Shown here piece by piece: positions 24,901 to 32,939 of a stretch of 57,641 nt of DNA (its first letter is position 1; every line of letters begins with the position of its first letter). Origin of the DNA: a virus. The notes below the pieces were generated by a model that saw nothing but the letters and a program-made list of their open reading frames with translations, did no database searches and was not told the DNA's origin. The position numbers were made by a program, and so were the translations under genes. The stretch is from the IMG/VR virus record IMGVR_UViG_3300021438_000003, positions 1 through 57,641 of that record; one strand, 5' to 3'.

Positions 24901-26463
24901 AGTGCTTTTGGTCATCAAGCTTTATATAATAATACAACCGGTGGTAATAACAATGCTTTCGGTTATAGAGCGTTGTATAATACAACAACTGGAACGGGTA
25001 ACTCTGCTTTTGGACATAATACATTAGTTACAAACAATACGGGTACAAATAACAGCTGTTTCGGTTACCAGGCTATGTATTATAATACAACAGGGTCTTA
25101 TAATACTGCCATCGGTTTTAATGCTTTAACAAATAATACTACATCTAATAATAACACGGCTATCGGTTATCAATGCATGTCAATGAATACAGTAGGTTAT
25201 AGCAATAGCTCAATAGGTTATCAATCTTTAAGATCCAATACAACCGGTTATTATAATTCAGCTTTTGGTGAGCAATCCTTATTTTCAAATAATACCGGTT
25301 ATAGTAATTTAGCTATTGCCTATAGGTCTTTATATTTAAACACATCAGGTAATTATAATATTGCTATCGGTGAGGAGTCATTAAGATCAAATACAACAGG
25401 CAGTGGTAATTTGGCTACTGGTTATCAGTCAATGTATACAAATACAACAGGAGGTAATAACTCTTCATACGGTATTCAGTCTTTATATTCAAATACTACC
25501 GGAGCTGGTAATTGTGCTTTTGGATTTAGTTCTCTTTATGGAAACACGATAGGTAATAATAATTCAGCATTTGGTGTTGATAGTTTAATCGCTAATACTA
25601 CGGGTATTAATAATAGTAGTTTTGGGATGAATTCCATGTTTTCTAATACAACAGGTCAACATAATTCATCTTTTGGCCATGAATCTTTGTTTAGTAACAC
25701 TATCGGTAACTATAATACATCAATAGGAAGGAACTCGTTGTATTATAATACATCAGGTAATAACAATACTGCTATAGGTTATAAATCCCTTTTCGGTAAT
25801 CAAACAGGAAATAACAATGTTGCGATAGGTTATGAAGCTAATGTCGGTGATGTTAATTATACCAATGCAATAGCAATAGGAGCAGGGGCAATTGCAACTG
25901 CAAGTAATACCTGTAATCTTGGTTCAGATGGTGTTGATTTAATAGTAGGTAATGGTACAGGTACAATAACAGCTGCTAACTTATGGGGAACAGATAGACC
26001 TACAGCAGAATATAGATGGCAAGATAACACTTTAGGTACAACTATAACATCAAATACTTATTACAATGTTGCAACAAACAATAATAATTATTATAATTTG
26101 AATAATTTTAGTATTTATGGTGTATTTAATACTAACGGCGTAAGCTATACTGGTACAAAAAACACTAAAGTTTTAGTGACAATGTCAGTAGTATCATATC
26201 ATGCTACTTCAAGTTTATATCAAAAATATGTTATTATCAGACAAAGATATATTCCGCCTATAATTGATGAGACGTATTTTGCGTTAACAAACAGTTACGG
26301 TAATAGTAGCTATATTTATTTATCATCTAGTTGTATTATTGATTTAGAACCTGATGATACAATTTATCTAGCTTACGCTGCAACAACTAGTGCAGGAGCA
26401 TCAGGATCGGGTAATCTTATTTGTAAAAATGCTACGTTAACTATAGTAGCCATAGACGATTAA
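21976..26463 (+). CDS. Giant repeat-rich tail fibre / adhesin
   Basis: 1495 residues. N-terminal beta regions end in a conserved fibre module at about 215-370 (DSQVTNKSYVDT, then LNLNDRVLVKDQTNHYENGIYYV and LTRSTDYDSDAEI). Residues 468-1296 are about 49 tandem copies of a 17-residue motif, consensus N-S-A-F-G-Y-Q-S-L-Y-S-N-T-T-G-x-x. This looks like a beta-helix or YadA-head-like stalk. The last 190 residues form a compact beta domain, perhaps a TNF/C1q-like jelly roll, for receptor binding. Codon use varies between copies, so the repeat is old or under DNA-level diversification. It overlaps the preceding gene by 10 bases. Confidence 0.85.
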   Translation: MAMSNITVSGLTPALSILGDTQQFNYNQPACSFQLQNLFVPTSVITPQTSFEFRNNTLSGFRWVHTTNDTDTIGKLTIQSFIGASPTGFDFLSFNNDNTITFNVPIDVPPVITVQGSSETISYSGLANQPVSFNILNNFIPVNPADASLTELNFVNSNNYKYQFLQDTTYPDTEFGKFNFNLISGLGSVQNVFSVENTGGTDTTVTFANDVPLLVPTPTLDSQVTNKSYVDTISAGFSFKSSCYCGTTGNLNAVYNNGLSGVGATLTNNGSLGTITIDGQTLNLNDRVLVKDQTNHYENGIYYVSVTGNGSTAWVLTRSTDYDSDAEINAGNIVPVEYGTINFTSIWLQTQNVVVVGVDSIEFMKFAYGPSSFLQVVNNLSDVTDVPTSRTNLGLSNVAIQNVTSKSVLLGGSSNSIVSLAVPTTANKIFISGASANPSWSNVIVNNINNNLFLGINTGNDITSGNNNHAFGINSLLSNTTGNSNSAFGLEALRNNLIGSGNSAFGTQSLFYNTVSNNSAFGYQTLFSNTTGSGNSTFGYQSLYSNTIGGYNSAYGQESLYSNTTGGSNIAFGYRSLRTNTVGNYNIAIGNESLYLATNASQNTAVGYRTLYSNTTGSFNSAFGYQCLYNNITGANNTAFGNTSLFSNTTGLANNSFGYQSLFSNSTGNYNSSFGNKSLYSNTIADANSSFGYQSLYYNVDGTNNNSFGYNSLYSNISGNNNTAFGNASLYNNLASNNTALGYRSMYSNSSGTSNSATGYQSLYSNTTGNSNSAVGYSALHSNTIGDNNSSFGYMSLYSNISGIGNNSFGMNSLLNNTTGTYNNAFGMQSLETNSSGSFNCAFGYESLSDNTVGNNNVAYGISSMKSNTTGSTNTAFGTLSLYNNLTASNNCGYGYQSLFSNTTGTNNSAFGVSSLYSNTTGSGSSAFGYQALYNNQNNNISAFGYQALYSNTTGNTNSAFGYQAMYSNTTGITNSAFGHQALYNNTTGGNNNAFGYRALYNTTTGTGNSAFGHNTLVTNNTGTNNSCFGYQAMYYNTTGSYNTAIGFNALTNNTTSNNNTAIGYQCMSMNTVGYSNSSIGYQSLRSNTTGYYNSAFGEQSLFSNNTGYSNLAIAYRSLYLNTSGNYNIAIGEESLRSNTTGSGNLATGYQSMYTNTTGGNNSSYGIQSLYSNTTGAGNCAFGFSSLYGNTIGNNNSAFGVDSLIANTTGINNSSFGMNSMFSNTTGQHNSSFGHESLFSNTIGNYNTSIGRNSLYYNTSGNNNTAIGYKSLFGNQTGNNNVAIGYEANVGDVNYTNAIAIGAGAIATASNTCNLGSDGVDLIVGNGTGTITAANLWGTDRPTAEYRWQDNTLGTTITSNTYYNVATNNNNYYNLNNFSIYGVFNTNGVSYTGTKNTKVLVTMSVVSYHATSSLYQKYVIIRQRYIPPIIDETYFALTNSYGNSSYIYLSSSCIIDLEPDDTIYLAYAATTSAGASGSGNLICKNATLTIVAIDD
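23377..25863 (+). repeat. About 49 tandem 51-bp coding repeats
   Basis: Each unit encodes 17 residues; a few encode 16 (for example the third, 16th and 28th). At the DNA level copies differ greatly in third positions, unlike young microsatellite-like repeats. The coding frame is kept throughout. Copy number could be compressed or expanded in a short-read assembly. Confidence 0.85.
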
Positions 26464-26484
26464 TTTAAAATTAAAGAGGTAAAT

Positions 26485-26712
26485 ATGAATAACGAACAAA
26501 TTAAAAATTTAATATCAGAACAAAAAAGAAAAGCTAATCTTATAAATAATCTTGCTATTGATTGGGAAAATATTAAAACAATACTTAACCAAGTTGTAAA
26601 TGCGTCTAATAAAGAATCATCTGAATTCAAAGATGCTTGTGAACTTGCAAATAGTCTTTGTGAGGATATGAAAACCGGTCTTGAAGAAGTAAAAAATACT
26701 ATTTGCAGGTAA
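26485..26712 (+). CDS. Small helical protein after the fibre
   Basis: 75 residues, predicted helical throughout (RKANLINNLAIDWENIKTIL, FKDACELANSLCEDMKTG). AAAGAGGTAAAT lies before the ATG. It could be a fibre chaperone by location. Not recognised. Confidence 0.65.
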   Translation: MNNEQIKNLISEQKRKANLINNLAIDWENIKTILNQVVNASNKESSEFKDACELANSLCEDMKTGLEEVKNTICR

Positions 26713-26718
26713 ATATCA

Positions 26719-27114
26719 ATGGGGGCATTTATTAATTATGAACCTTTACCTTTTGCTAACTTAAGTAATCAGCAAACGACCTTAATAGGTACGGATTCGG
26801 TAAATTACCCTCATACTTTAATTATCAATGGTATTTCATTAGTTAATTTAGGTAATCAGTCAATAAGGTTTAATTTAAAAAAGAACAGGGTGCAAACTAG
26901 TCCTGTTAGTATTTTTAAAGTTAAGGAATTTGAGGTTAAAGCATATCAAACAGTTGATGTTATTGCTTATTTTGATATGCAGCTTATACTTAAATATAGC
27001 AATACTAACCCTATCGTTACTGAGAATCTGGTTTGTTTTTCAAATAGCCCTAGTCAGTTATTTGATTGTGAAATAACATTTAGCGTACTTAATGAAACAC
27101 CTTTAAACTTTTAG
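26719..27114 (+). CDS. Beta-rich virion protein
   Basis: 131 residues, predicted all-beta with little charge (TLIINGISLVNLGNQSIRFN). Compact size and location after the fibre suggest a tip or decoration protein. Not recognised. Confidence 0.6.
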   Translation: MGAFINYEPLPFANLSNQQTTLIGTDSVNYPHTLIINGISLVNLGNQSIRFNLKKNRVQTSPVSIFKVKEFEVKAYQTVDVIAYFDMQLILKYSNTNPIVTENLVCFSNSPSQLFDCEITFSVLNETPLNF

Positions 27115-27117
27115 CTT

Positions 27118-28215
27118 ATGAGTAAATACATGCAGGACATGCTTGATAGACAAGCTTTTATTGATCAAAACATGCAGAAGAAATCACCTTTTGATGAAGG
27201 AGTGATGCGTGCCGTAAAAAGTGCCAAGCAGTCTTTAGCACTCGATGATGATCAGTCCGACAAGGCTACACGTGCGGGTCTTTACGGATTTAGTGAAGCT
27301 TTAAATCGTGATAATGAACCGGAAGCTAGAGGTATAATAGGTAAACTAGCAGCTGCTGCAAGAGGAGTACCAGCTGGTATGAGAGCTTATGATCAGAGTG
27401 AGGCGGCATCTCAGAATCAGAATAGCATGCTAGCTGATATAGCTCATAGATTTAGGTCAGCAGAGGAAGCAAAGATTGCTAAAATGGAACAGGATGCTTA
27501 TATGCGTGAGATGAATGATCGTAAAATGGCATTAGAGCAGGAAAAACTTGGTGAACAAAGGGATTATCATAATCAGTCTTTGATGGCTAGGAAAGCAGAT
27601 GTAAATAAAAATTCACCTGATAACATGGATAAAAACTGGTTAATTAGAGCTAAAGGTAATGATAGTTCTGTTCGTGATATTGCAACTAATTATCAAAAAA
27701 CTAGTGAAATTTTACCTAATATAGATGAATTTAGAAAGTTACTTAAAAATACAAAACTCAGCGGGGCAAGTTTTTCAGATGCAGCTAGAAGATATGTTGC
27801 AAGAGCGACCGGACAAGATGAAGATGTTGTAAACGCCAAAAACCTTGGTCAATTTTATATTGAGTGGATGGCTGAAAACTCTAAAGGAGCTTTATCGGAT
27901 AGAGATATGGTTTTATATACAGCTGGTTTTGCTGATATTGAAAAAAATAGAAACGGAGCTATTAAAGTTTTAGATAGATTAGAAAATAAACTTAAAAAAC
28001 GTCAACAATTATATTCTAAACAACTTTCTTTATATGAAAAAGATCCAGGGGCTAATTTATTTAGTAAATCAATTTTAGATGAAGACCCAGAAAGCTATGA
28101 TGGTTATGTTCCTATTTATAATCCTAAAACTAATGAATTTGAAGAAATACATCCTGATGATTTAGAAGCCGCTATAAATAAAGGTTGGGAAGTAAGAGGT
28201 GAGGTTGTAAATTAA
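27118..28215 (+). CDS. Probable internal/ejection protein
   Basis: 365 residues, mainly helical with a central glutamine/lysine-rich coiled region (EEAKIAKMEQDAYMREMNDR). Features such as MDKNWLIRAKGNDSSV and a C-terminal IYNPKTNEFEEIHPDDLEAA are common in podovirus ejection-protein regions. It directly precedes the 641-residue ejection candidate. No lytic domain seen. Confidence 0.6.
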   Translation: MSKYMQDMLDRQAFIDQNMQKKSPFDEGVMRAVKSAKQSLALDDDQSDKATRAGLYGFSEALNRDNEPEARGIIGKLAAAARGVPAGMRAYDQSEAASQNQNSMLADIAHRFRSAEEAKIAKMEQDAYMREMNDRKMALEQEKLGEQRDYHNQSLMARKADVNKNSPDNMDKNWLIRAKGNDSSVRDIATNYQKTSEILPNIDEFRKLLKNTKLSGASFSDAARRYVARATGQDEDVVNAKNLGQFYIEWMAENSKGALSDRDMVLYTAGFADIEKNRNGAIKVLDRLENKLKKRQQLYSKQLSLYEKDPGANLFSKSILDEDPESYDGYVPIYNPKTNEFEEIHPDDLEAAINKGWEVRGEVVN

Positions 28216-28218
28216 TAA

Positions 28219-30144
28219 ATGAGTTCTCTTGAAGGTTTAAGATTAAAACCGAAGAAAAAAACTATTGAAAGACACGATCTTGAAGGCTTGAGATTGAAGC
28301 CAAAAAAGGGAATTGTTGTTGAATCAGAAGAAATTGATTATAGCCCTAAGGAAGAACCAGGGGTAATGTCAAATTTTTTCAAACCTCAATATAAACATTT
28401 AATAGAAGCAGCAGAACCTTTATACAACAATAATTTTACTAAAGGTTTTTTATCTGGTGTTGGAAGAGCTGGAATGTCAGAAGCTGCTGAACAAGCGGAA
28501 GCTGGAGTTATGGAAGTAGCCCCTGGTGTTGTTGTGCCTATATCTGAAAGTTCTGCTATGGCTAATATTCCGGAAAAAGGATTAGAAGCTTTAGAATCAA
28601 TGAAACCAGATGAAAATGATACTTTAGGTAATATTGCTTATAAAGCTGGTGAATTTGGAGGAGCAACAGCATCAATGCCTATGATGCCTGTAAGAGGTGC
28701 TGTTAATGCTGCTACTAATACAGGTAAATCTTTATTTGGTAGATTTGGTAAAGAAACCGCTATGGGTAGTGCTATAGGTGGTGGTTCAGGGATATTACAA
28801 GAAACAACAGGTATAGATCCTCTTTATGCTGATTTAATATCATCAGTAGCTGTTCCAACTTCTTTGTCTAACAGCCAAGGTATGTTTGGAAGATTCAGTA
28901 ATCCTAAGGAAAAACTGGCAAAAGGAACAATGCGTTTAATGGGCTTATCTAAACGTAAAACAGGTGGTTTTGATGTTCCTGCCGCACAAGCAGCTAGAGA
29001 TTTAGAAATAGATTTACCAGCTGCTGCTCTTACTGATTCTGCTGTAACAGGACTTGCTGATCAATGGATAAGTAAATCTCCTTTTTTTGGCAATAAACTT
29101 AGAAACAAATATTTAACAACAGAAGAGCAAACACGTAAAGTTTTGGATGATATTTATAATCAAACTAGTAATAAAAGAACACCTGAACTTGAAGAACAAA
29201 TAAAAGGTTTATATAGAACTAGTAGGGAAAGTTTACCAACTGAATTAAAAGATAGAAGTATAGTGCCCACAAATACTAAAGCTACCGCAGAAGAACTTTA
29301 CAGCGATTTAGCTAATAGTGATATTTATTCAAAAGATACTAAGTCTTTACTACAAATGATAAATCGTCTTAGAAAAGCAACAAGTGGTGCATCTTCAAAA
29401 CCAGATGTTTATGGTTCTACTTTTCCTTCTAATAATAAATATGATGTTAAAAGATTAATCAATGCTAAAATGAATCTTAATGCTATGATTAAGTGGGATA
29501 CAGATGAGGGAATTAAAAATTTAGCTAGAAAATTACAAGGGGCTATTTCTCAGGATATAAGTGAATATGGTAAATTAAACCCTAAATGGCATGAAACGTA
29601 CAGAAAAGCAGATAAATTATTTGGTGATTTAGCTAAAAGGGAAGAATTGGAAAGTTTATTGGGAACTAAAGTAATTAATCATGGTACTGATAGTTTAAGT
29701 TATAGCAATTTATCTAAAGCTATAAATAATCCTGAAAAAGCAGAATGGTTAAAAAAACAAGTTACACCGGAAGTTTTTGCTAAAATAGAAAAGTTAGGAC
29801 AAGTTGCTAAAGCAATGGCTTCAAAAAATGCAAGAATTCCAAACCCTTCTGGAACAGCTGCGACATTAGGGGTTTCAACAGGTGTTCTTGGATTAATAGG
29901 GCTTGTTAATCATCCAAATTTAACAACAGGTTTACTTACAGCAGGGGCAACTGGTGGTGCTATGGCGACAGTTACACAATTACTTACAAATAAGAAATTC
30001 CTTGATTTAGCTTTGGATTATGCTGAAAAACCTACTTTATCCAAAGAAATTAGTTTAAATAAATTTATAATGGATAAAACAGGTTATTCAGCTGTTGCAT
30101 TAAGAAATAAATTACTTGATGAAACTAATAGTAATGATAAATAG
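28219..30144 (+). CDS. Large probable internal/ejection protein
   Basis: 641 residues. The N-terminus has two copies of LEGLRLKPKK (about 4-13 and 22-31). A glycine/alanine-rich region around 95-215 could insert in membrane, followed by helical segments and a hydrophobic stretch at about 550-590 (GVLGLIGLVNHP region). Such size and alternation of amphipathic and hydrophobic segments fit proteins that leave the virion and form a channel through the cell envelope. It ends in TAG one base before the convergent minus-strand gene. Confidence 0.6.
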   Translation: MSSLEGLRLKPKKKTIERHDLEGLRLKPKKGIVVESEEIDYSPKEEPGVMSNFFKPQYKHLIEAAEPLYNNNFTKGFLSGVGRAGMSEAAEQAEAGVMEVAPGVVVPISESSAMANIPEKGLEALESMKPDENDTLGNIAYKAGEFGGATASMPMMPVRGAVNAATNTGKSLFGRFGKETAMGSAIGGGSGILQETTGIDPLYADLISSVAVPTSLSNSQGMFGRFSNPKEKLAKGTMRLMGLSKRKTGGFDVPAAQAARDLEIDLPAAALTDSAVTGLADQWISKSPFFGNKLRNKYLTTEEQTRKVLDDIYNQTSNKRTPELEEQIKGLYRTSRESLPTELKDRSIVPTNTKATAEELYSDLANSDIYSKDTKSLLQMINRLRKATSGASSKPDVYGSTFPSNNKYDVKRLINAKMNLNAMIKWDTDEGIKNLARKLQGAISQDISEYGKLNPKWHETYRKADKLFGDLAKREELESLLGTKVINHGTDSLSYSNLSKAINNPEKAEWLKKQVTPEVFAKIEKLGQVAKAMASKNARIPNPSGTAATLGVSTGVLGLIGLVNHPNLTTGLLTAGATGGAMATVTQLLTNKKFLDLALDYAEKPTLSKEISLNKFIMDKTGYSAVALRNKLLDETNSNDK

Positions 30145-30145
30145 G

Positions 30146-30331
30146 TTATTCCTCTTCATCGTCTCTGTTTAAATGATTTATCCATTGTGATAAAAGGAAA
30201 ACAATAAGTAAGTTAAAAGGTAAACATATTGCTCCTATAACAGAGCCAAAACAATTATAAGTCCCCACTGTAGCGAATACCATTGCTATTATAAACACAA
30301 TAAAGGCTAATATTTTTCTAATTATTTTCAT
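30146..30331 (-). CDS. Small membrane protein
   Basis: 61 residues with two hydrophobic spans (about 6-24 and 31-50) and an acidic tail (RDDEEE). AGAGGACTAAAA precedes its ATG. It is the last gene of a three-gene minus-strand cluster set inside the plus-strand late region, a typical place for accessory cargo. Confidence 0.65.
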   Translation of the reverse strand: MKIIRKILAFIVFIIAMVFATVGTYNCFGSVIGAICLPFNLLIVFLLSQWINHLNRDDEEE

Positions 30332-30353
30332 TTTTAGTCCTCTTTAAATAATA

Positions 30354-30971
30354 TTATTTGGATTTTAATTTTTTAGTTAAACTAATTGAATAACTATACA
30401 GCAATTGATCTTCATCAATTAATTTATAAATTATAGGCATATCAATATCTTTATACCTTTTACATTCTTCATGAGAATTAGATGTGGATTTAATAAATAC
30501 TTCTTTTGTATTCAAATCGATTTCTAAAACGTCATTAAAGCAATACTTAAATGAATATTCATGTTTTGGGTTATCAAGTGTAGCTATGATTTTATTGTTA
30601 TCCCAAGATTTTATATAATAATTTACTTCATAAGAGGTAAGATAATAATCAAGTTTTATACCATAATCTCGTAACACTGTTTCATGGATAGTACAGTCTT
30701 TGGTATCTTTATAGCAGTTTATTTGTACACTATGTGGAAAATTATAAACTCGATTACAGGTATCTAATTGTTCAGTACTTTGTTTACTTATGTGCTTCCA
30801 AACACCAGTAGCTGATACATAAGATGGGTTATTTTTTGGAATAATATTAAATTTCATATTTGCATTAAATATTATTAGAGGTCGTGTTTTATTAAATAAA
30901 ACTAAATCTTCTAATTTTTCACAAGATGCTAATATTAACATTAAAGGTATAAATATTATAATTTTCTTCAT
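30354..30971 (-). CDS. Lipoprotein of unknown function
   Basis: 205 residues. Residues 1-17 form a lipoprotein signal with lipobox LASC (lipidated Cys17), followed by a mature part with several cysteines (LDTCNR, INCYKDTKDCTI, FKYCFND, HEECKR) that could form disulphides in the periplasm or on the outer membrane. Phage lipoproteins expressed as accessory genes often block superinfection; that is inference here. Clustered with the two small minus-strand genes around it. Confidence 0.75.
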   Translation of the reverse strand: MKKIIIFIPLMLILASCEKLEDLVLFNKTRPLIIFNANMKFNIIPKNNPSYVSATGVWKHISKQSTEQLDTCNRVYNFPHSVQINCYKDTKDCTIHETVLRDYGIKLDYYLTSYEVNYYIKSWDNNKIIATLDNPKHEYSFKYCFNDVLEIDLNTKEVFIKSTSNSHEECKRYKDIDMPIIYKLIDEDQLLYSYSISLTKKLKSK

Positions 30972-30973
30972 AT

Positions 30974-31180
30974 CTACTCCCCCTTATCTTTAATTATTTC
31001 CCATAAGATAGCAGCTGTTTTAAAATCTTTAGCTTGGTATAGAACATCGCTAATATAACTGAGTTCTATTGCGGATAATTTTTTAAAAAATCTTGTTTCC
31101 TCATCAGATAGTTCGCCTGTTTCTTTTAATTTATCAATCAGACAAAATATTTTCTGCGTTTTGGTTAATATGTAATTCAT
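30974..31180 (-). CDS. Small helical protein, first gene of accessory cluster
   Basis: 68 residues, predicted helical (RFFKKLSAIELSYISDVLYQ). AGGAGGACTGAACTT precedes its ATG. It begins the three-gene leftward cluster whose promoter must lie in the 31181-31420 gap. Function unknown. Confidence 0.65.
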   Translation of the reverse strand: MNYILTKTQKIFCLIDKLKETGELSDEETRFFKKLSAIELSYISDVLYQAKDFKTAAILWEIIKDKGE

Positions 31181-31232
31181 AAGTTCAGTCCTCCTTTTAG
31201 TTGAAATACAAAAACAGATATATAATTATTTT

Positions 31233-31282
31233 TATTTAATAACAATAATTATTTATACATAAAAAATTATTGTTATTAAATA
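31233..31282. repeat. Perfect 18-bp inverted repeat upstream of the accessory cluster
   Basis: Bases 31233-31250 are the exact inverse complement of 31265-31282, with a 14-base spacer containing TTATAC. The repeat is purely A/T rich with one G/C position per arm. It lies about 50-100 bases upstream of the leftward accessory genes, so it may be an operator, or an RNA hairpin in their leader. Apart from this and the terminator and promoter beside it, I see nothing in 31181-31514. Confidence 0.65.
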
Positions 31283-31421
31283 CCTTGTTAACTGTTGTAA
31301 AAATAACTCATAATAACCAGTTGATTTAAATGATAATAAATATTATAGTAACCTTATAAGTGTTTAGACATAACATTTATTGTTAATTAAATAAAAAACA
31401 GATAGTCCCACCTATCATATT

Positions 31422-31458
31422 AAAAGGTTATATCTTGGTTAAAGATATAACCTTTTTT
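31422..31458 (+). terminator. Rho-independent terminator, possibly bidirectional
   Basis: A 15-bp stem (31422-31436 with 31442-31456) with a 5-base loop is followed on the plus strand by T6. On the minus strand it is followed by T4 only. It could end transcription from the rightward late region, or shield the accessory cluster from it. Confidence 0.75.
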
Positions 31459-31462
31459 AATA

Positions 31463-31490
31463 TTGATTTTTTTATTTATTACTTTATAAT
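31463..31490 (+). promoter_or_regulatory. Candidate rightward promoter
   Basis: TTGATT (31463-31468) and a perfect TATAAT (31485-31490) are separated by 16 bases, just after the terminator and 25 bases before the ATG at 31515. It would restart transcription of the distal late genes. Confidence 0.5.
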
Positions 31491-31514
31491 ATGAATTTCG
31501 GTTGATTATTTGAT

Positions 31515-31697
31515 ATGAAAAATATTTTTAATTTAATAGCATCTAATGCCAGTTTTATTAAAAACATCTTCATTCTCATGATATTAGGTAGACTATTATT
31601 TATTGAGACAGATAATCTTTTATTAATTGCAGAAATAGTCGGTTCACTTTGTGTTATGATGACTGATTTATGCCCTAACCCTTATTTGGATCATTAA
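31515..31697 (+). CDS. Possible small membrane protein
   Basis: 60 residues with two hydrophobic stretches (about 16-31 and 34-52). It follows a plausible promoter but has no clear ribosome-binding site. It stands alone between 31459 and 31901. The rest of the neighbourhood (31698-31901) has only a palindrome, GGTATAATTATACC at 31821-31834, which could be an operator over a -10 box. Confidence 0.4.
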   Translation: MKNIFNLIASNASFIKNIFILMILGRLLFIETDNLLLIAEIVGSLCVMMTDLCPNPYLDH

Positions 31698-31901
31698 TGT
31701 ATTATTTATCTTTAATAATAAAACTGATGATTATCACTATATTTTATAATACTTAAACATAAGTATTTCTTAAAGAAAAAACCCGATTATAAATTAATAA
31801 CTTATATTTTAATAGTTAATGGTATAATTATACCTGTTATTAATTTAAGATTAGAGGAAGAACAGAAAGAAAATTATGCAAATTTCATAAATATTTTTAT
31901 T

Positions 31902-32306
31902 TTATTTATTGGTCTTCTTTGACTTAAGACCTTCTTTTACATCTTCTTTTATTCTTTCTAATTTTTTACCAACTGAAACTTCATTATACGGAAATTTAGG
32001 TACGTATTTATCTATAAAATCAAATCTCTGCTTCACCTTTTTACGCTGATCTTTTTCCTTATTGTATTTATTATCAAAATACTCGGAAATATAACGTCTC
32101 ATGTGAGCATCGAGTTTATCATCTTCACTTTCTTTCTCATCCTCTTCTTCGCTCTCATCTTCGTCATAGTTATTTTCTTCCTTATAATTACCTTTAACTA
32201 CCTTACGAATGTGAGAAGGGTTTTTAAGCAAGAGGTTGACATCGACTTCATTTAGGTTGTAAGGAGTCTTTTTACCTTTAAATGGAACTTTAGATACTGA
32301 TTTCAT
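31902..32306 (-). CDS. Highly charged protein of unknown function
   Basis: 134 residues. A basic N-terminus is followed by an acidic tract (about 48-66: runs of Glu/Asp) and a lysine-rich C-terminal half. No family recognised. It is transcribed leftward, divergent from 32386. Such alternating acidic and basic blocks occur in DNA-mimic or nucleic-acid-binding phage proteins, but no firm role follows. Ribosome-binding signal is weak. Confidence 0.55.
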   Translation of the reverse strand: MKSVSKVPFKGKKTPYNLNEVDVNLLLKNPSHIRKVVKGNYKEENNYDEDESEEEDEKESEDDKLDAHMRRYISEYFDNKYNKEKDQRKKVKQRFDFIDKYVPKFPYNEVSVGKKLERIKEDVKEGLKSKKTNK

Positions 32307-32385
32307 AAGGTTTTTGATGATAATGTATTAAAATTGTAATATATTATAAATTAAATTTTTAATCAATAATTTACTTGAGTTACAT

Positions 32386-32937
32386 ATGAAACTAAAAGTA
32401 ACAGGAAATTCTGACGATATAGAACTCTATAAACTGTTGTTATATAATATATACAATGATATGTATAACCCTTACTGGAGTAGAAATTTGACTAATAATG
32501 ATTTAGTTAAACGATTTAAACAATATCATTACGAATTAGAAGCATTATCAAATAAATCAGAATATTTATTAAAACAATTGGAAGAAGGTAAAAAGTCTTT
32601 TTGGCAAAACAAAGATTTTTTTTGTTTCTTAAATGAAGATGAACAAAAAATAGAGATAGAACGTTTAAACAGTAAAGACTCGGAAGAGTACGAACCTTAT
32701 TATCAAAAGTTACATATAATAGAAGAACAATATTCAAGCAAACATCGTGTTTCAATAGAAAAATTATCTGAAATTCAAAACTTTTTAAATACTAAATCTC
32801 ATTGTGATGGAGAAAAAAATATTTATAAAGTTATAAGAGAAAAATCATCATTTATTGAAAAAAGTGTTCTACATGATACTTACATATTTATTGAAGATGA
32901 TATAGCTTGTTGTGGTGAAACAATAACATATGAGTAA
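32386..32937 (+). CDS. Helical protein of unknown function
   Basis: 183 residues, mostly amphipathic helix with Glu/Lys/Tyr (FKQYHYELEALSNKSEYLLK). Two cysteines near the C-terminus (DIACCGE). It ends two bases before the adaptor-like gene at 32940, suggesting cotranscription with the neck genes. Not recognised. Confidence 0.6.
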   Translation: MKLKVTGNSDDIELYKLLLYNIYNDMYNPYWSRNLTNNDLVKRFKQYHYELEALSNKSEYLLKQLEEGKKSFWQNKDFFCFLNEDEQKIEIERLNSKDSEEYEPYYQKLHIIEEQYSSKHRVSIEKLSEIQNFLNTKSHCDGEKNIYKVIREKSSFIEKSVLHDTYIFIEDDIACCGETITYE

Positions 32938-32939
32938 AT

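Noticed and set aside
24650-25027. 125-residue frame inside the repeat fibre
   Set aside because: It is the out-of-phase reading of the 51-bp repeats, giving an artificial IQP/VIRLY repeat.
23377-25863. CRISPR array or minisatellite
   Set aside because: Repeats are coding, in frame and highly diverged at synonymous sites, without spacers of unrelated sequence.
30981-31514. tRNA or integrase attachment site near the accessory island
   Set aside because: No tRNA-like sequence or integrase gene was seen; the dyad and terminator explain the structure.
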